A stretch of DNA of 64,000 bases from Candidatus Paraprevotella stercoravium. Its GTDB lineage: Bacteria > Bacteroidota > Bacteroidia > Bacteroidales > Bacteroidaceae. The notes under the pieces are model-generated. The model was not told the origin of the DNA, searched no databases, and saw only the letters and a list, made by a program, of their open reading frames with translations. Where the stretch lies: assembly GCA_944320795.1 (NCBI GenBank), contig CALUIU010000008.1, forward strand, positions 18,320-82,319, given 5' to 3'. Shown here piece by piece: positions 25,545-34,241 of the stretch; the stretch's first letter is position 1, and the number at the start of each line of letters is the position of its first letter. The position numbers and the translations under genes are program-made.

Positions 25545-27323
25545 ATGAATAAACGAGTCAAAGGAATATTATTGGGAAGTGCTTTGTTGGCTGCTCCCTT
25601 GTTGTATGCTGTGCCTGCACGTAATGTAGTAAAAACGATTGTTCAGCCTGACGGAACCACTCTTCAGATTAAACTCTGTGGAGATGAATTTTTACGTTAT
25701 TATACGACTTTGGATGGTGTTCCGGTAAAGGAAGTGGGTGAGGGATTCTATTATGCAGGTTTGTCTGCGGATACTTTGGCTGTTTGTTCAGAACAGATGG
25801 CCCATGAGGTAGAACTACGTACTGTAGCTGAGCAGCAAATGGCTGACAGTTTGAAGCTGGCATTTGATGCTTCGGTAACTGGGATCTATGAAAAGCGGCA
25901 GAATAGCAGGGTAATCCGAAGGGCTCCTGCCCGTACGACGGCACGCACTTTTGGCGGTCAGGTTCTGGGAGAACCCATGGAAGGAAAGAAAAAGGGTTTG
26001 GTCATTCTGGTTAATTTCAGTGATGTGCAGATGACGATCCCTAATCCGAATGAAACTTTTTTCCGTTATATGAATGAGGAAGGATATAAGGAAAACGGGC
26101 AGTATGGAAGTGTCCGCGATTACTTTCTGAGTCAGTCATACGGCAGATTTGATTTCTCATTTGATGTGGTCGGTCCGGTTACACTTTCCAAATCAATGGA
26201 CTATTACGGCAGAAATGTGAACGATTTTGATTATCGTCCGGGGGAGATGGTGCTGGATGCTTGTCTTTTGGTAAAGGATCAGGTGAACTTTAGTGACTAT
26301 GATTGGGACGGTGACGGGGAAGCGGAACAGATTTTTGTAGTTTATGCCGGATATGCGGAGAGTAATGGAGCACCGAGTAATACCATCTGGCCTCATCAGT
26401 CATATGTGCAGAACCGTGACGGATCTAATTTGGTCATTGACGGTACCATTGTCGGTAAGTATGCATGTAGCAGCGAGCTGACCGGCACATCCGGCACAAC
26501 ACTCTCCGGTATCGGAACCATGTGCCATGAATTTTCGCACTGTTTCGGTATTCCGGATTTTTATGATACTTACGGATCTAATTTCGGTATGGATGTGTGG
26601 AGCCTGATGGATTACGGATGCTATAACAACAACGGAAATACGCCTATCGGATATACGGCCTATGAGCGTATGATGTGTGGCTGGCTCGATCCGGTGGTGC
26701 TTACCGATACCACCTTTGTCACAGACATGCCGGCCTTGTCCGACGAACCGGTGGCCTATGCCGTGGTGAACGATGCCAATGCGGATGAATATTATCTGTT
26801 GGAAAACCGCCAGAAGAAAGGGTGGGATTCTTATATGTATGGACATGGAATGATGGTGGTGCATGTGGATTATGATGCTCATGCCTGGGATTATAACACG
26901 GTGAATACAAAATCCTCCAGACAGCGTATGACAATTATTCCGGCTGATAACCGCCTACAGACCAGAGATGGTTATGCCGGAGATCTCTTTCCCGGTACGG
27001 CAGGAGTAACTTCGCTTACAGATACCAGTACACCGGCTGCTTTATTGCATACGCCAAACAAGAGTGGACTGGCACTGATGTCGAAACCGATTTATAATAT
27101 TCAGGAGAAAGACGGTAAAATCAGTTTTGATTTTCTGAAAACAAGAACTACAGGAGTTCGCACGCTGACTTCAGATCTGTCCGGGGAGAAAACATGGCAA
27201 GTGTATCGGACTGATGGAAGTAAAGTGGGTGAGGTGAATGGAGAACAGGAAGTGTTCCGGCTTCCATCCGGATTGTATCTGCTCCGTTCCGGTAACGAAA
27301 CGCGCAAGGTTCTGGTGCGCTGA
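25545..27323 (+). CDS. Secreted M6-family metalloprotease (second of two)
   Basis: 592 residues. Signal peptide about 1-22, pro-region with the same pattern as its neighbour (KTIVQPDGTTLQIKLCGDEF), catalytic HEFSHCFGIPD with H328, E329, H332 and D338, and Met-turn WSLMDYG. It lacks the Fn3 module but ends with a similar short C-terminal module (WQVYRTDGSKV, LPSGLYLLRS). The shared layout shows an old tandem duplication, with divergence well beyond recent copies. The transcript ends at 27326-27369. Confidence 0.87.
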   Translation: MNKRVKGILLGSALLAAPLLYAVPARNVVKTIVQPDGTTLQIKLCGDEFLRYYTTLDGVPVKEVGEGFYYAGLSADTLAVCSEQMAHEVELRTVAEQQMADSLKLAFDASVTGIYEKRQNSRVIRRAPARTTARTFGGQVLGEPMEGKKKGLVILVNFSDVQMTIPNPNETFFRYMNEEGYKENGQYGSVRDYFLSQSYGRFDFSFDVVGPVTLSKSMDYYGRNVNDFDYRPGEMVLDACLLVKDQVNFSDYDWDGDGEAEQIFVVYAGYAESNGAPSNTIWPHQSYVQNRDGSNLVIDGTIVGKYACSSELTGTSGTTLSGIGTMCHEFSHCFGIPDFYDTYGSNFGMDVWSLMDYGCYNNNGNTPIGYTAYERMMCGWLDPVVLTDTTFVTDMPALSDEPVAYAVVNDANADEYYLLENRQKKGWDSYMYGHGMMVVHVDYDAHAWDYNTVNTKSSRQRMTIIPADNRLQTRDGYAGDLFPGTAGVTSLTDTSTPAALLHTPNKSGLALMSKPIYNIQEKDGKISFDFLKTRTTGVRTLTSDLSGEKTWQVYRTDGSKVGEVNGEQEVFRLPSGLYLLRSGNETRKVLVR

Positions 27324-27325
27324 TT

Positions 27326-27369
27326 AAAAATTGTCCCGACGGTTTGCTGAAAACGTCGGGACAATTTTT
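27326..27369 (+). terminator. Terminator after the M6 protease pair (GTCCCGACG core)
   Basis: 16-bp perfect stem, 27326-27341 with 27354-27369, core TTGTCCCGACG, 12-nt loop, T-tract on the plus strand and A-tract on the other. Confidence 0.9.
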
Positions 27370-27460
27370 TTATTTCCTCCCGATCAAATTTCTGTATGCT
27401 CCGGAAGCAGCCGGCATTGGGATTTTATTGGATCGGATTCAGAATATAAACCGATAAAAA

Positions 27461-27492
27461 AAGGATTGCATCCATGTGCAGATGCAATCCTT
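27461..27492 (-). terminator. gdhA terminator
   Basis: 12-bp perfect stem AAGGATTGCATC (27461-27472) with GATGCAATCCTT (27481-27492), followed on the minus strand by T residues. It lies 24 nt after the gdhA stop. Confidence 0.88.
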
Positions 27493-27516
27493 CTATTTTT
27501 AGAGAAAAGTGGTTTC

Positions 27517-28851
27517 TTAGAGAACACCCTGAGCCATCATAGCTTTGGCAACCTTCATGAAACCTGCCACGTTGGCACCCTTCACGTAGTTTACATAGCC
27601 GTCTGGCTGAGTTCCGTATTTCACGCAAGCCTCGTGAATGCTCTTCATGATGCCGTGCAGACGAGCGTCTACCTCTTCGCGAGTCCAGCTCAACTTCAGA
27701 GAGTTCTGAGACATCTCCAAACCAGATACAGATACACCACCTGCATTTGAAGCTTTACCCGGAGCATACAGCAGCTTAGCTTCCTGGAATACGTGGATTG
27801 CTTCTGGAGTAGAAGGCATGTTGGCACCCTCAGATACTGCGATACAGCCGTTAGCAACCAGCTTCTTGGCATCTTCGCCGTTGATTTCGTTCTGAGTAGC
27901 GCTAGGCAATGCGATGTCGCACTTTACACCCCAAGGACGCTCGCCCTCAACATACTGGCAGCCGAACTTCTCGGCATATTCCTTGATACGTCCGTGACGT
28001 ACGTTCTTCAATTCGAAGATGAACTGTAACTTTTCAGTTGTGATACCATCCGGATCGTAGATGTAACCGTTGCTGTCTGAGCAGGTAACTACCTTGGCAC
28101 CTAATTCAATAGCTTTCTCGATGGTGTACTGAGCTACGTTTCCTGAACCTGAAACCACACAAACCTTGTCCTTCATGTCCAAACCCTTGGTTGCCAGCAT
28201 TTCCTGCAGGAAGTAGATGTTACCGTAACCGGTAGCTTCAGGGCGGATCAGAGAACCACCGAATTCCATAGCCTTACCAGTCAGAGTTCCAGTGAATTCC
28301 TTAGCCAACTTCTTGTACATACCGAACAGGTAACCAACCTCACGACCACCAACACCGATATCACCTGCAGGAACATCTGTATCAGGACCGATATGACGCC
28401 ACAATTCAGTCATAAATGCCTGGCAGAATCTCATGATTTCGTTGTCAGATTTGCCAGCAGGGTTGAAGTCTGAACCACCTTTACCACCACCCATAGGAAG
28501 AGTTGTCAATGAGTTCTTGAAAGTCTGCTCAAAAGCCAGGAATTTCAAGATAGAAAGATTAACTGACGGGTGGAAGCGTAAACCTCCTTTGTAAGGGCCG
28601 ATAGCGTTGTTGTGCTGTACACGATATCCCATGTTTGTCTGCACATTTCCGTTGTCGTCCATCCAGGTTACACGGAAGCAATAGATTCTGTCTGGAATAC
28701 ACAGGCGCTCGATCAAATTGTATTTCTCAAATTCCGGGTGCTTGTTGTATTCTTCTTCAATTGTACCCAAAACTTCTTCTACTGCCTGATGATACTCTGT
28801 TTCTCCAGGGAATCTTTTCTTCAGATCCTCTAACACTTTGCTTGCATTCAT
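27517..28851 (-). CDS. gdhA: NADP-type glutamate dehydrogenase
   Basis: 444 residues, the size of hexameric bacterial GdhA. It makes glutamate from 2-oxoglutarate and ammonia. Substrate residues lie in GGLRFHPSVN, the active-site lysine in PMGGGKGGSDF, and catalytic Asp in DVPAGDIGVGGREVGYL, split over strand and helix. The dinucleotide fold is VVSGSGNVAQY. NADP preference is inferred from similarity to the biosynthetic class. Codon use is strongly biased, as expected for an abundant enzyme. It is monocistronic, with promoter at 28888-28918 and terminator at 27461-27492. Confidence 0.95.
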   Translation of the reverse strand: MNASKVLEDLKKRFPGETEYHQAVEEVLGTIEEEYNKHPEFEKYNLIERLCIPDRIYCFRVTWMDDNGNVQTNMGYRVQHNNAIGPYKGGLRFHPSVNLSILKFLAFEQTFKNSLTTLPMGGGKGGSDFNPAGKSDNEIMRFCQAFMTELWRHIGPDTDVPAGDIGVGGREVGYLFGMYKKLAKEFTGTLTGKAMEFGGSLIRPEATGYGNIYFLQEMLATKGLDMKDKVCVVSGSGNVAQYTIEKAIELGAKVVTCSDSNGYIYDPDGITTEKLQFIFELKNVRHGRIKEYAEKFGCQYVEGERPWGVKCDIALPSATQNEINGEDAKKLVANGCIAVSEGANMPSTPEAIHVFQEAKLLYAPGKASNAGGVSVSGLEMSQNSLKLSWTREEVDARLHGIMKSIHEACVKYGTQPDGYVNYVKGANVAGFMKVAKAMMAQGVL

Positions 28852-28887
28852 TTGACTTTAATTTTTGATGATTAATCTTTTCGAGTT

Positions 28888-28918
28888 CAAAAGTACGAAA
28901 AAGGGAGTAAAACACAAA
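28888..28918 (-). promoter_or_regulatory. gdhA promoter
   Basis: Minus-strand TACTTTTG (28895-28888) preceded at 19 nt by TTTG (28918-28915); both match consensus. Leader about 30 nt. Confidence 0.75.
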
Positions 28919-29227
28919 AAAAAGTAGCTAAAAGTTTTTAGATATTCGTCTTTAATGTGTTTTTAATAGAAAAAAGGCCTTCTTGCTTTATAATTGTTTT
29001 GTTTATATGGTGTTTTTTATTTCTGATTGTAACTTTGTCATTTTATTCTTATTTTTTATGTTTCCTTGAACTTGTGGTTTGATAACAGCCTGACATCTTA
29101 CTTTTTTGCAAAAATATGATATATTCTGTGTCTGTAAGGTCATATTCGGCTTTAGGAACAAGTCTGTTGATTTTATGTGAAAAGGCGGTAGGAAAGAATC
29201 TGGGGCAGGTTCTTATTGAAAGATGGT

Positions 29228-29282
29228 ATCTATATATAATAAGGAGGAAGGTTTGGTTCCTTCCTCCTTATTATATATAGAT
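29228..29282 (-). terminator. 24-bp perfect palindrome, probable terminator of the TPR gene
   Basis: Arms 29228-29251 and 29259-29282 are perfect reverse complements around TTTGGTT. It begins 13 nt after the stop of the minus-strand TPR gene. The stem has an AAGGAGGAAGG core and an AT-rich base (ATCTATATATAATA). No strong T-tract follows, so it could instead act as an mRNA 3'-end stabiliser. Confidence 0.7.
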
Positions 29283-29295
29283 GATAAAAGTGTGA

Positions 29296-30684
29296 TTATT
29301 GTCCGGCTTTCCAGAAATCTTCTTCTTTCTGACGTTTTGCTTTTTCTGCCTGATAAGCAGCATTTGCCTTTTCGTATTCGGCATTCTTGCGCTGGACATC
29401 GATAATGTTTGCTTTTAAGCGGTTGGCAGCTCCTGAAATACTGATGTCTGCCTCTGCTGCTTTGGTGCAATAGTTGGCTGCTTCAGAAAATTTCTTCTGT
29501 TTTGCCAAAAATTGTGCACGCAATAAATAACTTTTTCCGGCTACGGCACTATTATAAGATATTGCTTTGTCCAGATATCCGAAAGCACCATTGATATCTC
29601 CAGATTTAGACAGTGCGCTGGCAATCTTTAATGAAATGTTGGCTTTTGTTGATTCTGTCTGACACAATTCTAAAGCTTTGTCGTAGTATTGAACCGATTC
29701 GGCATTTTTACCAGCTTTGTTCAGTTTCTGAGCCATACCGATTGCTGATTCATAGCTAGGCTCAATATTATAGGCATATTCAGCTGCTTTGTAATATACA
29801 TCGGTGTCATCGCAGTCATTGGATGCTAACAGAACCAGTGCTGATTTCAGGTAGGCCAGATTGTTTTTGTTTTCCTCAATTTTTGGAGTGAAAATAGCTA
29901 CAATCTGATCTCTGTCTGCTGCTTTGGACTGTGCAAAGATAGTTTCAATACGATTTAATGTTGGATCATATTGAGAAACAATTTTTTTAGCTGCAACTGT
30001 ATCCTGAGCAGAGTTGGCCAGTTCAAGCATTTTTTCACAAACTTCGCGAGATTCCAGATAATCTTGTAAGAATTGCTCTCTGAAGCCCTGGTTGTCGGCA
30101 ACATATTTCTGATATGAGATGTCAAAGAATTTATTCAGAACAAACGCTTCGATTTCTTTGGCTCCTTCCTGACGGATCATATTAAATGCTTCACGGAACA
30201 TAGAATAAGATTTGTCAACACTGAAATCATCAGCTACTCCTTGGCCATAATAAGCATAGTCGAAAGCTTTACGGGCCATAACATCTCCTTTGGTCACTTG
30301 TTTAGCTTCGCTTGTGAATGAGTTCAGACCTGCCAGATTCTTTAGACGGGTATCATACAAATCCATCAGTTCGTTGAAATAACCCTTTTTCTGATCCATT
30401 TCCTGGGTTGCGACAATCAAATTACCCAAGATGGCTGCGCCATAGGCATAGACTCCTACCTGTGCGAATGGGGCCTTGGTTATAACGACTTTCCAAGGTT
30501 CATAAGCGGATTTCCAGTCTTGAATCTTGTAGTAATCGATGTACATTGCAAGGCTGTTTAACACGTCAATACTGTCTTGTCCGTGACCGATACGGTCATA
30601 GACAGAGGTACCTTCGTATTGTGCCATAGCAGGTGTTACCGCTGCAGCCATGGCAAATGTGATGGCTAATTTCTTTAATCTCAT
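29296..30684 (-). CDS. Periplasmic tetratricopeptide-repeat protein
   Basis: 462 residues. Signal peptide 1-21 (TPAMAQ). A helical region with DYYKIQDWKSAYEPWKVVI is followed by TPR units through residues about 260-430 (YNIEPSYESAIGMAQKLNKAGKNAESVQYYDKALE in successive parts, AFGYLDKAISYN, FSEAANYCTKAAE). The end is Lys/Glu-rich and coiled-coil-like. The family is common in Bacteroides but has no assigned reaction; it may scaffold envelope proteins. It is monocistronic, with -7 box at 30754-30761. Confidence 0.8.
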   Translation of the reverse strand: MRLKKLAITFAMAAAVTPAMAQYEGTSVYDRIGHGQDSIDVLNSLAMYIDYYKIQDWKSAYEPWKVVITKAPFAQVGVYAYGAAILGNLIVATQEMDQKKGYFNELMDLYDTRLKNLAGLNSFTSEAKQVTKGDVMARKAFDYAYYGQGVADDFSVDKSYSMFREAFNMIRQEGAKEIEAFVLNKFFDISYQKYVADNQGFREQFLQDYLESREVCEKMLELANSAQDTVAAKKIVSQYDPTLNRIETIFAQSKAADRDQIVAIFTPKIEENKNNLAYLKSALVLLASNDCDDTDVYYKAAEYAYNIEPSYESAIGMAQKLNKAGKNAESVQYYDKALELCQTESTKANISLKIASALSKSGDINGAFGYLDKAISYNSAVAGKSYLLRAQFLAKQKKFSEAANYCTKAAEADISISGAANRLKANIIDVQRKNAEYEKANAAYQAEKAKRQKEEDFWKAGQ

Positions 30685-30753
30685 ATTTGTATGTGTTTAA
30701 TAATAAATTCCACTAATACGTTATAAAACGTGTATACACTCTGAAAACATGGA

Positions 30754-30761
30754 CAAAGATA
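30754..30761 (-). promoter_or_regulatory. -7 box for the TPR gene
   Basis: Minus-strand TATCTTTG, exact match, about 70 nt upstream of the ATG. The -33 element is unclear. Confidence 0.45.
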
Positions 30762-30875
30762 CAAAAAAAAGACTTTATTATACCATGAATATAAGAAAAA
30801 TAGAAAATTATAATATTTGTCATCATTTTGTTATTTTGAATCAGGTGTCATATTGAATAAAAATTGTGATTGATG

Positions 30876-30907
30876 TTTGGTTAAACTGGGATTTTTTTGC
30901 AATTTTG
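30876..30907 (+). promoter_or_regulatory. Promoter for ilvA-ridA
   Basis: TTTG (30876-30879), 20 nt, CAATTTTG (30900-30907; seven of eight consensus-compatible positions). Leader about 20 nt to the ATG at 30935. Confidence 0.6.
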
Positions 30908-30934
30908 CATGACTTAAAAAAATGATAGAACAAA

Positions 30935-32128
30935 ATGTTGAACCTAGACAATTTTTATAAGGCAAGATATGTATTAAGCCATATAATCAGACGTACGGAT
31001 TTGATTCATGCTCCTAATATAAATAAGGAAAGTGATATTTATCTGAAGCCTGAGAATTTGCAGACAACCGGATCTTTTAAGCTTAGAGGAGCATATTATA
31101 AAATTTCTCAGTTGAGTGAAGATGAAAAGAAACGGGGGGTAATAGCGTGCTCGGCAGGAAATCATGCTCAAGGAGTTGCATTGGCAGCCTCGTCTCATGG
31201 TATTAAGTCTTTGATTTGTCTGCCTGAAGGAGCTCCGATGAGTAAAGTGGAGGCTACGCGCCGTTATGGAGCTGATATTTGTCTGGTACCTGGTGTGTAT
31301 GATGATGCTTTTCAGGAAGCTATCCGTTTGCGTGACGAGCATGGTTATACGTTCATACATCCGTTTGATGATGAGCATGTAATAGCCGGACAAGGGACAA
31401 TTGGTTTGGAATTGTTGGACCAACTGCCGGATTTGGATGCTGTTATCGTTCCGATAGGTGGAGGAGGGCTTATTAGTGGAATCGCTTTTGCGATAAAGTC
31501 ATTAAATCCTAATGTCAAGGTTTATGGAGTGCAAGCTCAAGGAGCTCCTAGTATGTTGCATAGTCTGGAATTGCAGCGTCGTACGACTTTGAATGCCGTA
31601 TCAACCATTGCTGATGGAATTGCGGTAAGGGAACCCGGTCATATTACTTATGATACATGTTGTAAATATGTTGATGAAATAGTTACAGTAAATGAAGATG
31701 AAATCTGTGCTGCCATTTTGGCATTGCTGGAACAGCAGAAGCTAATTGCTGAAGGAGCTGGAGCCGTGAGTGTTGCTGCCGCTATGTTTAATAAGGTTCC
31801 TATTAAAGGGAAAAAGGCGGTATGTATTGTCAGTGGAGGAAACATTGATGTGACTATTTTGAGCAGAGTCATCAGTCGTGGTATGGCTAAAAGTGGACGG
31901 GTATTTACATTCAGTGTGGAACTGGAAGATAAACCCGGACAGATGGTTGAAGTCAGCAAGGTTGTTGCTCAGTTGGGAGGAAATGTGATTCGTGTACAAC
32001 ACGAACGTAATGATGACAGTCAGCAAGTAAACTCTTGTGAATTGCGTATGACTGTGGAGACCCGTAACGAAGAGCATATTGAGAGTATTCGCCAGGCATT
32101 GATTCAGGAAGGTTTTAATTTAGTATAA
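30935..32128 (+). CDS. ilvA: Threonine ammonia-lyase (threonine dehydratase)
   Basis: 397 residues. PLP-dependent deamination of threonine to 2-oxobutyrate, the first step to isoleucine. K49 in TTGSFKLRGA binds PLP, SAGNHAQGVA holds the substrate, and GGGGLISGIA binds the phosphate. A single ACT domain covers about 322-397 (FTFSVELEDKPGQM). It is the shorter form with one ACT domain, not the E. coli IlvA with two. Five nt downstream lies ridA, which clears its reactive enamine product. Confidence 0.9.
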   Translation: MLNLDNFYKARYVLSHIIRRTDLIHAPNINKESDIYLKPENLQTTGSFKLRGAYYKISQLSEDEKKRGVIACSAGNHAQGVALAASSHGIKSLICLPEGAPMSKVEATRRYGADICLVPGVYDDAFQEAIRLRDEHGYTFIHPFDDEHVIAGQGTIGLELLDQLPDLDAVIVPIGGGGLISGIAFAIKSLNPNVKVYGVQAQGAPSMLHSLELQRRTTLNAVSTIADGIAVREPGHITYDTCCKYVDEIVTVNEDEICAAILALLEQQKLIAEGAGAVSVAAAMFNKVPIKGKKAVCIVSGGNIDVTILSRVISRGMAKSGRVFTFSVELEDKPGQMVEVSKVVAQLGGNVIRVQHERNDDSQQVNSCELRMTVETRNEEHIESIRQALIQEGFNLV

Positions 32129-32133
32129 TAATT

Positions 32134-32514
32134 ATGGAAAAGAAAGTATTACACACAGAGAAGGCGCCAGCTGCTATCGGACCATACAGTCAGGCTATTG
32201 AAGTGAATGGTTTTGTTTTTGCTTCCGGTCAGATTCCTATTGATCCTGCTACTGGAGAGATGGTGCAGGGGGGCGTTCAGGAGCAGACCCGTCAGGCGTT
32301 GACCAATGCTTCAGAAGTAATGAAGGCTGCCGGATTGGATTTGAGCCATGTTGTAAAAACAACCGTATTTTTGGCTGACATGAATGACTTTGCTGCTATG
32401 AATGAAGTTTATGCTACTTTCTTCAGTGCTCCGTTCCCGGCGCGTTCTGCTGTTGCTGTTAAGGCATTACCAAAAGGAGCATTGGTTGAAGTGGAATGTA
32501 TAGCAGTTAAATAA
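32134..32514 (+). CDS. ridA: RidA-family enamine/imine deaminase
   Basis: 126 residues, full family length. Opens with EKAPAAIGPYSQAI, then VFASGQIPIDPATG. The catalytic Arg lies in PARSAVAV and the substrate Glu in VEVECIAVK at the end. RidA hydrolyses 2-aminoacrylate and 2-aminocrotonate, the unstable intermediates released by threonine/serine dehydratases. Its position 5 nt after ilvA fits this exactly. Confidence 0.94.
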   Translation: MEKKVLHTEKAPAAIGPYSQAIEVNGFVFASGQIPIDPATGEMVQGGVQEQTRQALTNASEVMKAAGLDLSHVVKTTVFLADMNDFAAMNEVYATFFSAPFPARSAVAVKALPKGALVEVECIAVK

Positions 32515-32545
32515 CCTGTTAAACGATAGATACCAAAAAAAGAAT

Positions 32546-32581
32546 AAAAAAGAAGAGGAGAATGGACTCCTCTTCTTTTTT
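32546..32581. terminator. Bidirectional terminator between ridA and a small minus-strand gene
   Basis: 15-bp perfect stem AAAAAAGAAGAGGAG (32546-32560) with CTCCTCTTCTTTTTT (32567-32581), loop AATGGA. The stop codon of the convergent 68-residue gene begins at the end of the right arm. Confidence 0.9.
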
Positions 32582-32787
32582 TATAATATTTCATCGTCGT
32601 AATTTTTGTAGTGCGTGATTTGAGGTTCGGCTTGTGTACGCTCGAAAGTGGAACACAGTCTTTTAGCTTCTGCAACAAATCTTTCATTGGTGATGGAACA
32701 CTCGCAGATGATTGGGTTTTTCATCCATTGCATGAATTTGCCATGTTTGCAATGAATACACTGGATCATGTTAGGGTTGCTTGCCAT
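32581..32787 (-). CDS. Small Cys-rich conserved-looking protein
   Basis: 68 residues. It contains CIHC (residues 10-13) and CEC (28-30), then one more Cys in KRLC, a possible zinc site of CxxC/CxC form. No domain name can be given. It lies 8 nt downstream of the lipoprotein gene at 32796 on the same strand and its stop is fitted to a terminator, which supports a real gene. The frame is free of stops and the codon use resembles its neighbours. Confidence 0.65.
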   Translation of the reverse strand: MASNPNMIQCIHCKHGKFMQWMKNPIICECSITNERFVAEAKRLCSTFERTQAEPQITHYKNYDDEIL

Positions 32788-32795
32788 ATCCTTTA

Positions 32796-33383
32796 TTATT
32801 TAGAGAAAAATTTCAAGATCTTACCTTGATGTGCCAGAATAAGAGAGTCGTGGTTTAATTCCCGGATTTCAAAAGTGTCGCATGTTTTGTCCCGATTGTC
32901 ATTTTCCATTAACAAATGAGCATTACACATTTTCCAGCGTTGGTAGTTTCTGCCTCTCCATTGAGCAGATAATTTACCTTGGTTTTTCAGCTCGATTGTG
33001 ATACTGTCAGGAACGGTGTGCCATTTTTGAGTCAGTGTCCTGAGATTAACCAGGGTAAGAATATTTTCTTTTTGTGTATCTGTGGTAATGGTAAGTGGGT
33101 CGTTATAATGTTCCGTACCTCCTAAAATAATGCCTGCTTCTCCGTTGTTTTCGTTTATTTTGTTTAATGTCAGAGTGTCTCCCTGATTGGTAATGATTTC
33201 AATGCAGCTCATACCGGTGCCTTCACCCAGCTTTCCGTACAAAGCAGAATCTGTTACAAGATAGGCTTCAGAGGTTGTGCTATTCTGTATCACTTGCTCC
33301 TTCTTGTTCTTATTATTGCAGGAGCCAAACCATAATCCGCATCCTAATAGAAATGCGGATAGAAAGATATGTCTTTGTTTCAT
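32796..33383 (-). CDS. Lipoprotein of unknown function
   Basis: 195 residues. Lipobox WFGSC with lipidation Cys at residue 22, followed by Asn-rich NNKNKKEQ, so probably outer-membrane or periplasmic. The rest has two similar beta-rich halves (SLIL/LTLNKINENNGEAGIILGG and TITTDTQKENILTLVNL). No known family recognised. It probably forms a two-gene unit with the 68-residue protein. A -7 box lies at 33413-33420. Confidence 0.7.
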   Translation of the reverse strand: MKQRHIFLSAFLLGCGLWFGSCNNKNKKEQVIQNSTTSEAYLVTDSALYGKLGEGTGMSCIEIITNQGDTLTLNKINENNGEAGIILGGTEHYNDPLTITTDTQKENILTLVNLRTLTQKWHTVPDSITIELKNQGKLSAQWRGRNYQRWKMCNAHLLMENDNRDKTCDTFEIRELNHDSLILAHQGKILKFFSK

Positions 33384-33412
33384 TATCAGATTTTATCTAT
33401 TTATCATTTATG

Positions 33413-33420
33413 CAAATATA
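33413..33420 (-). promoter_or_regulatory. -7 box for the lipoprotein gene
   Basis: Minus-strand TATATTTG, exact match, 29 nt upstream of the ATG at 33383; no good -33 element. Confidence 0.5.
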
Positions 33421-33546
33421 CGGATTTTCCAAAAAGAAAAGGTGTATAGTATTTTTTTTTATTTGTTTGCGAAAAAAAAATAGAATGGAGATGGTATGGC
33501 ATGAAATTTGATAGACTCTTTAAAAACACATTAATTACATATTTAT

Positions 33547-34221
33547 ATGGGATGGATTATTTTTATTGGTTTTGCTATAATTAGTTATTTGATTCAGGCA
33601 AACCTCAAGAGTAAGTTTGAACGTTATTCAGAGATTCCGGTTGATGGCGGATTGACCGGGCGCGATGTTGCTGTCAAAATGTTGCGTGATAATGGTATTT
33701 ACGATGTACAGGTAACTTGTACTCCGGGTTTCTTGACAGACCATTATGATCCGACAAAGAAGACCGTGAATTTAAGTGAGGATGTGTATCATTCTTGTAG
33801 TGTATCTGCGGCGGCGGTAGCGGCTCATGAATGTGGCCATGCTGTACAGCATGCATGTGCATATGCACCTTTGCGTTTGCGTAGTGGTTTGGTTCCAATC
33901 GTATCCTTTGCTTCTTCATGGATGCAGTGGGTGCTGCTCATCGGTATGTTTACCTTGAATGTATTTCCGGGAATCATGTTGTTCGGTATTGCGCTGTTTG
34001 CTATGGTGACTTTATTCAGTTTTGTTACTTTACCGGTAGAGATAGATGCTAGTCGTCGTGCGGTCAACTGGTTAAGTCGGGCTGGAGTTACAAATATGAA
34101 TAATCATGGTGCTGCTGTATCGGCTTTGCGTGCGGCTGCCTATACGTATGTTGTAGCAGCTTTGGGATCGCTGGCATCTTTAGTATATTATATTATGATT
34201 TATATGGGTCGGAGAGATTAA
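33547..34221 (+). CDS. YugP-family zinc metallopeptidase, membrane-bound
   Basis: 224 residues. N-terminal helix (GWIIFIGFAIISYLIQANL), then GLTGRDVAVKMLRDNGIYDV and the zinc motif AAHECGHAVQHA with H94, E95 and H98. Two more hydrophobic stretches follow (about 118-162 and 198-216). This is the YugP/DUF-type neutral zinc metallopeptidase seen in many Firmicutes and Bacteroidetes; its substrate is unknown. It is 20 nt before the Ca2+/Na+ antiporter gene. Confidence 0.88.
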   Translation: MGWIIFIGFAIISYLIQANLKSKFERYSEIPVDGGLTGRDVAVKMLRDNGIYDVQVTCTPGFLTDHYDPTKKTVNLSEDVYHSCSVSAAAVAAHECGHAVQHACAYAPLRLRSGLVPIVSFASSWMQWVLLIGMFTLNVFPGIMLFGIALFAMVTLFSFVTLPVEIDASRRAVNWLSRAGVTNMNNHGAAVSALRAAAYTYVVAALGSLASLVYYIMIYMGRRD

Positions 34222-34241
34222 CCCTGAACAGATAAGTTAAG

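Larger units (their letters stand above)
28852..29295. other. Intergenic region upstream of gdhA
   Basis: 444 bases of AT-rich sequence with no gene I can support. The left end holds the gdhA promoter, the right end a 24-bp palindrome (29228-29282). The middle 300 bases show nothing recognisable. Confidence 0.5.

Noticed and set aside
29241..29251. AAGGAGG that resembles a Shine-Dalgarno site
   Set aside because: It is inside a perfect palindrome and no gene starts after it; Bacteroidetes seldom use such sites.
29213..29470. Small frames across the palindrome at 29228
   Set aside because: They arise because both arms read open; no start context or family.
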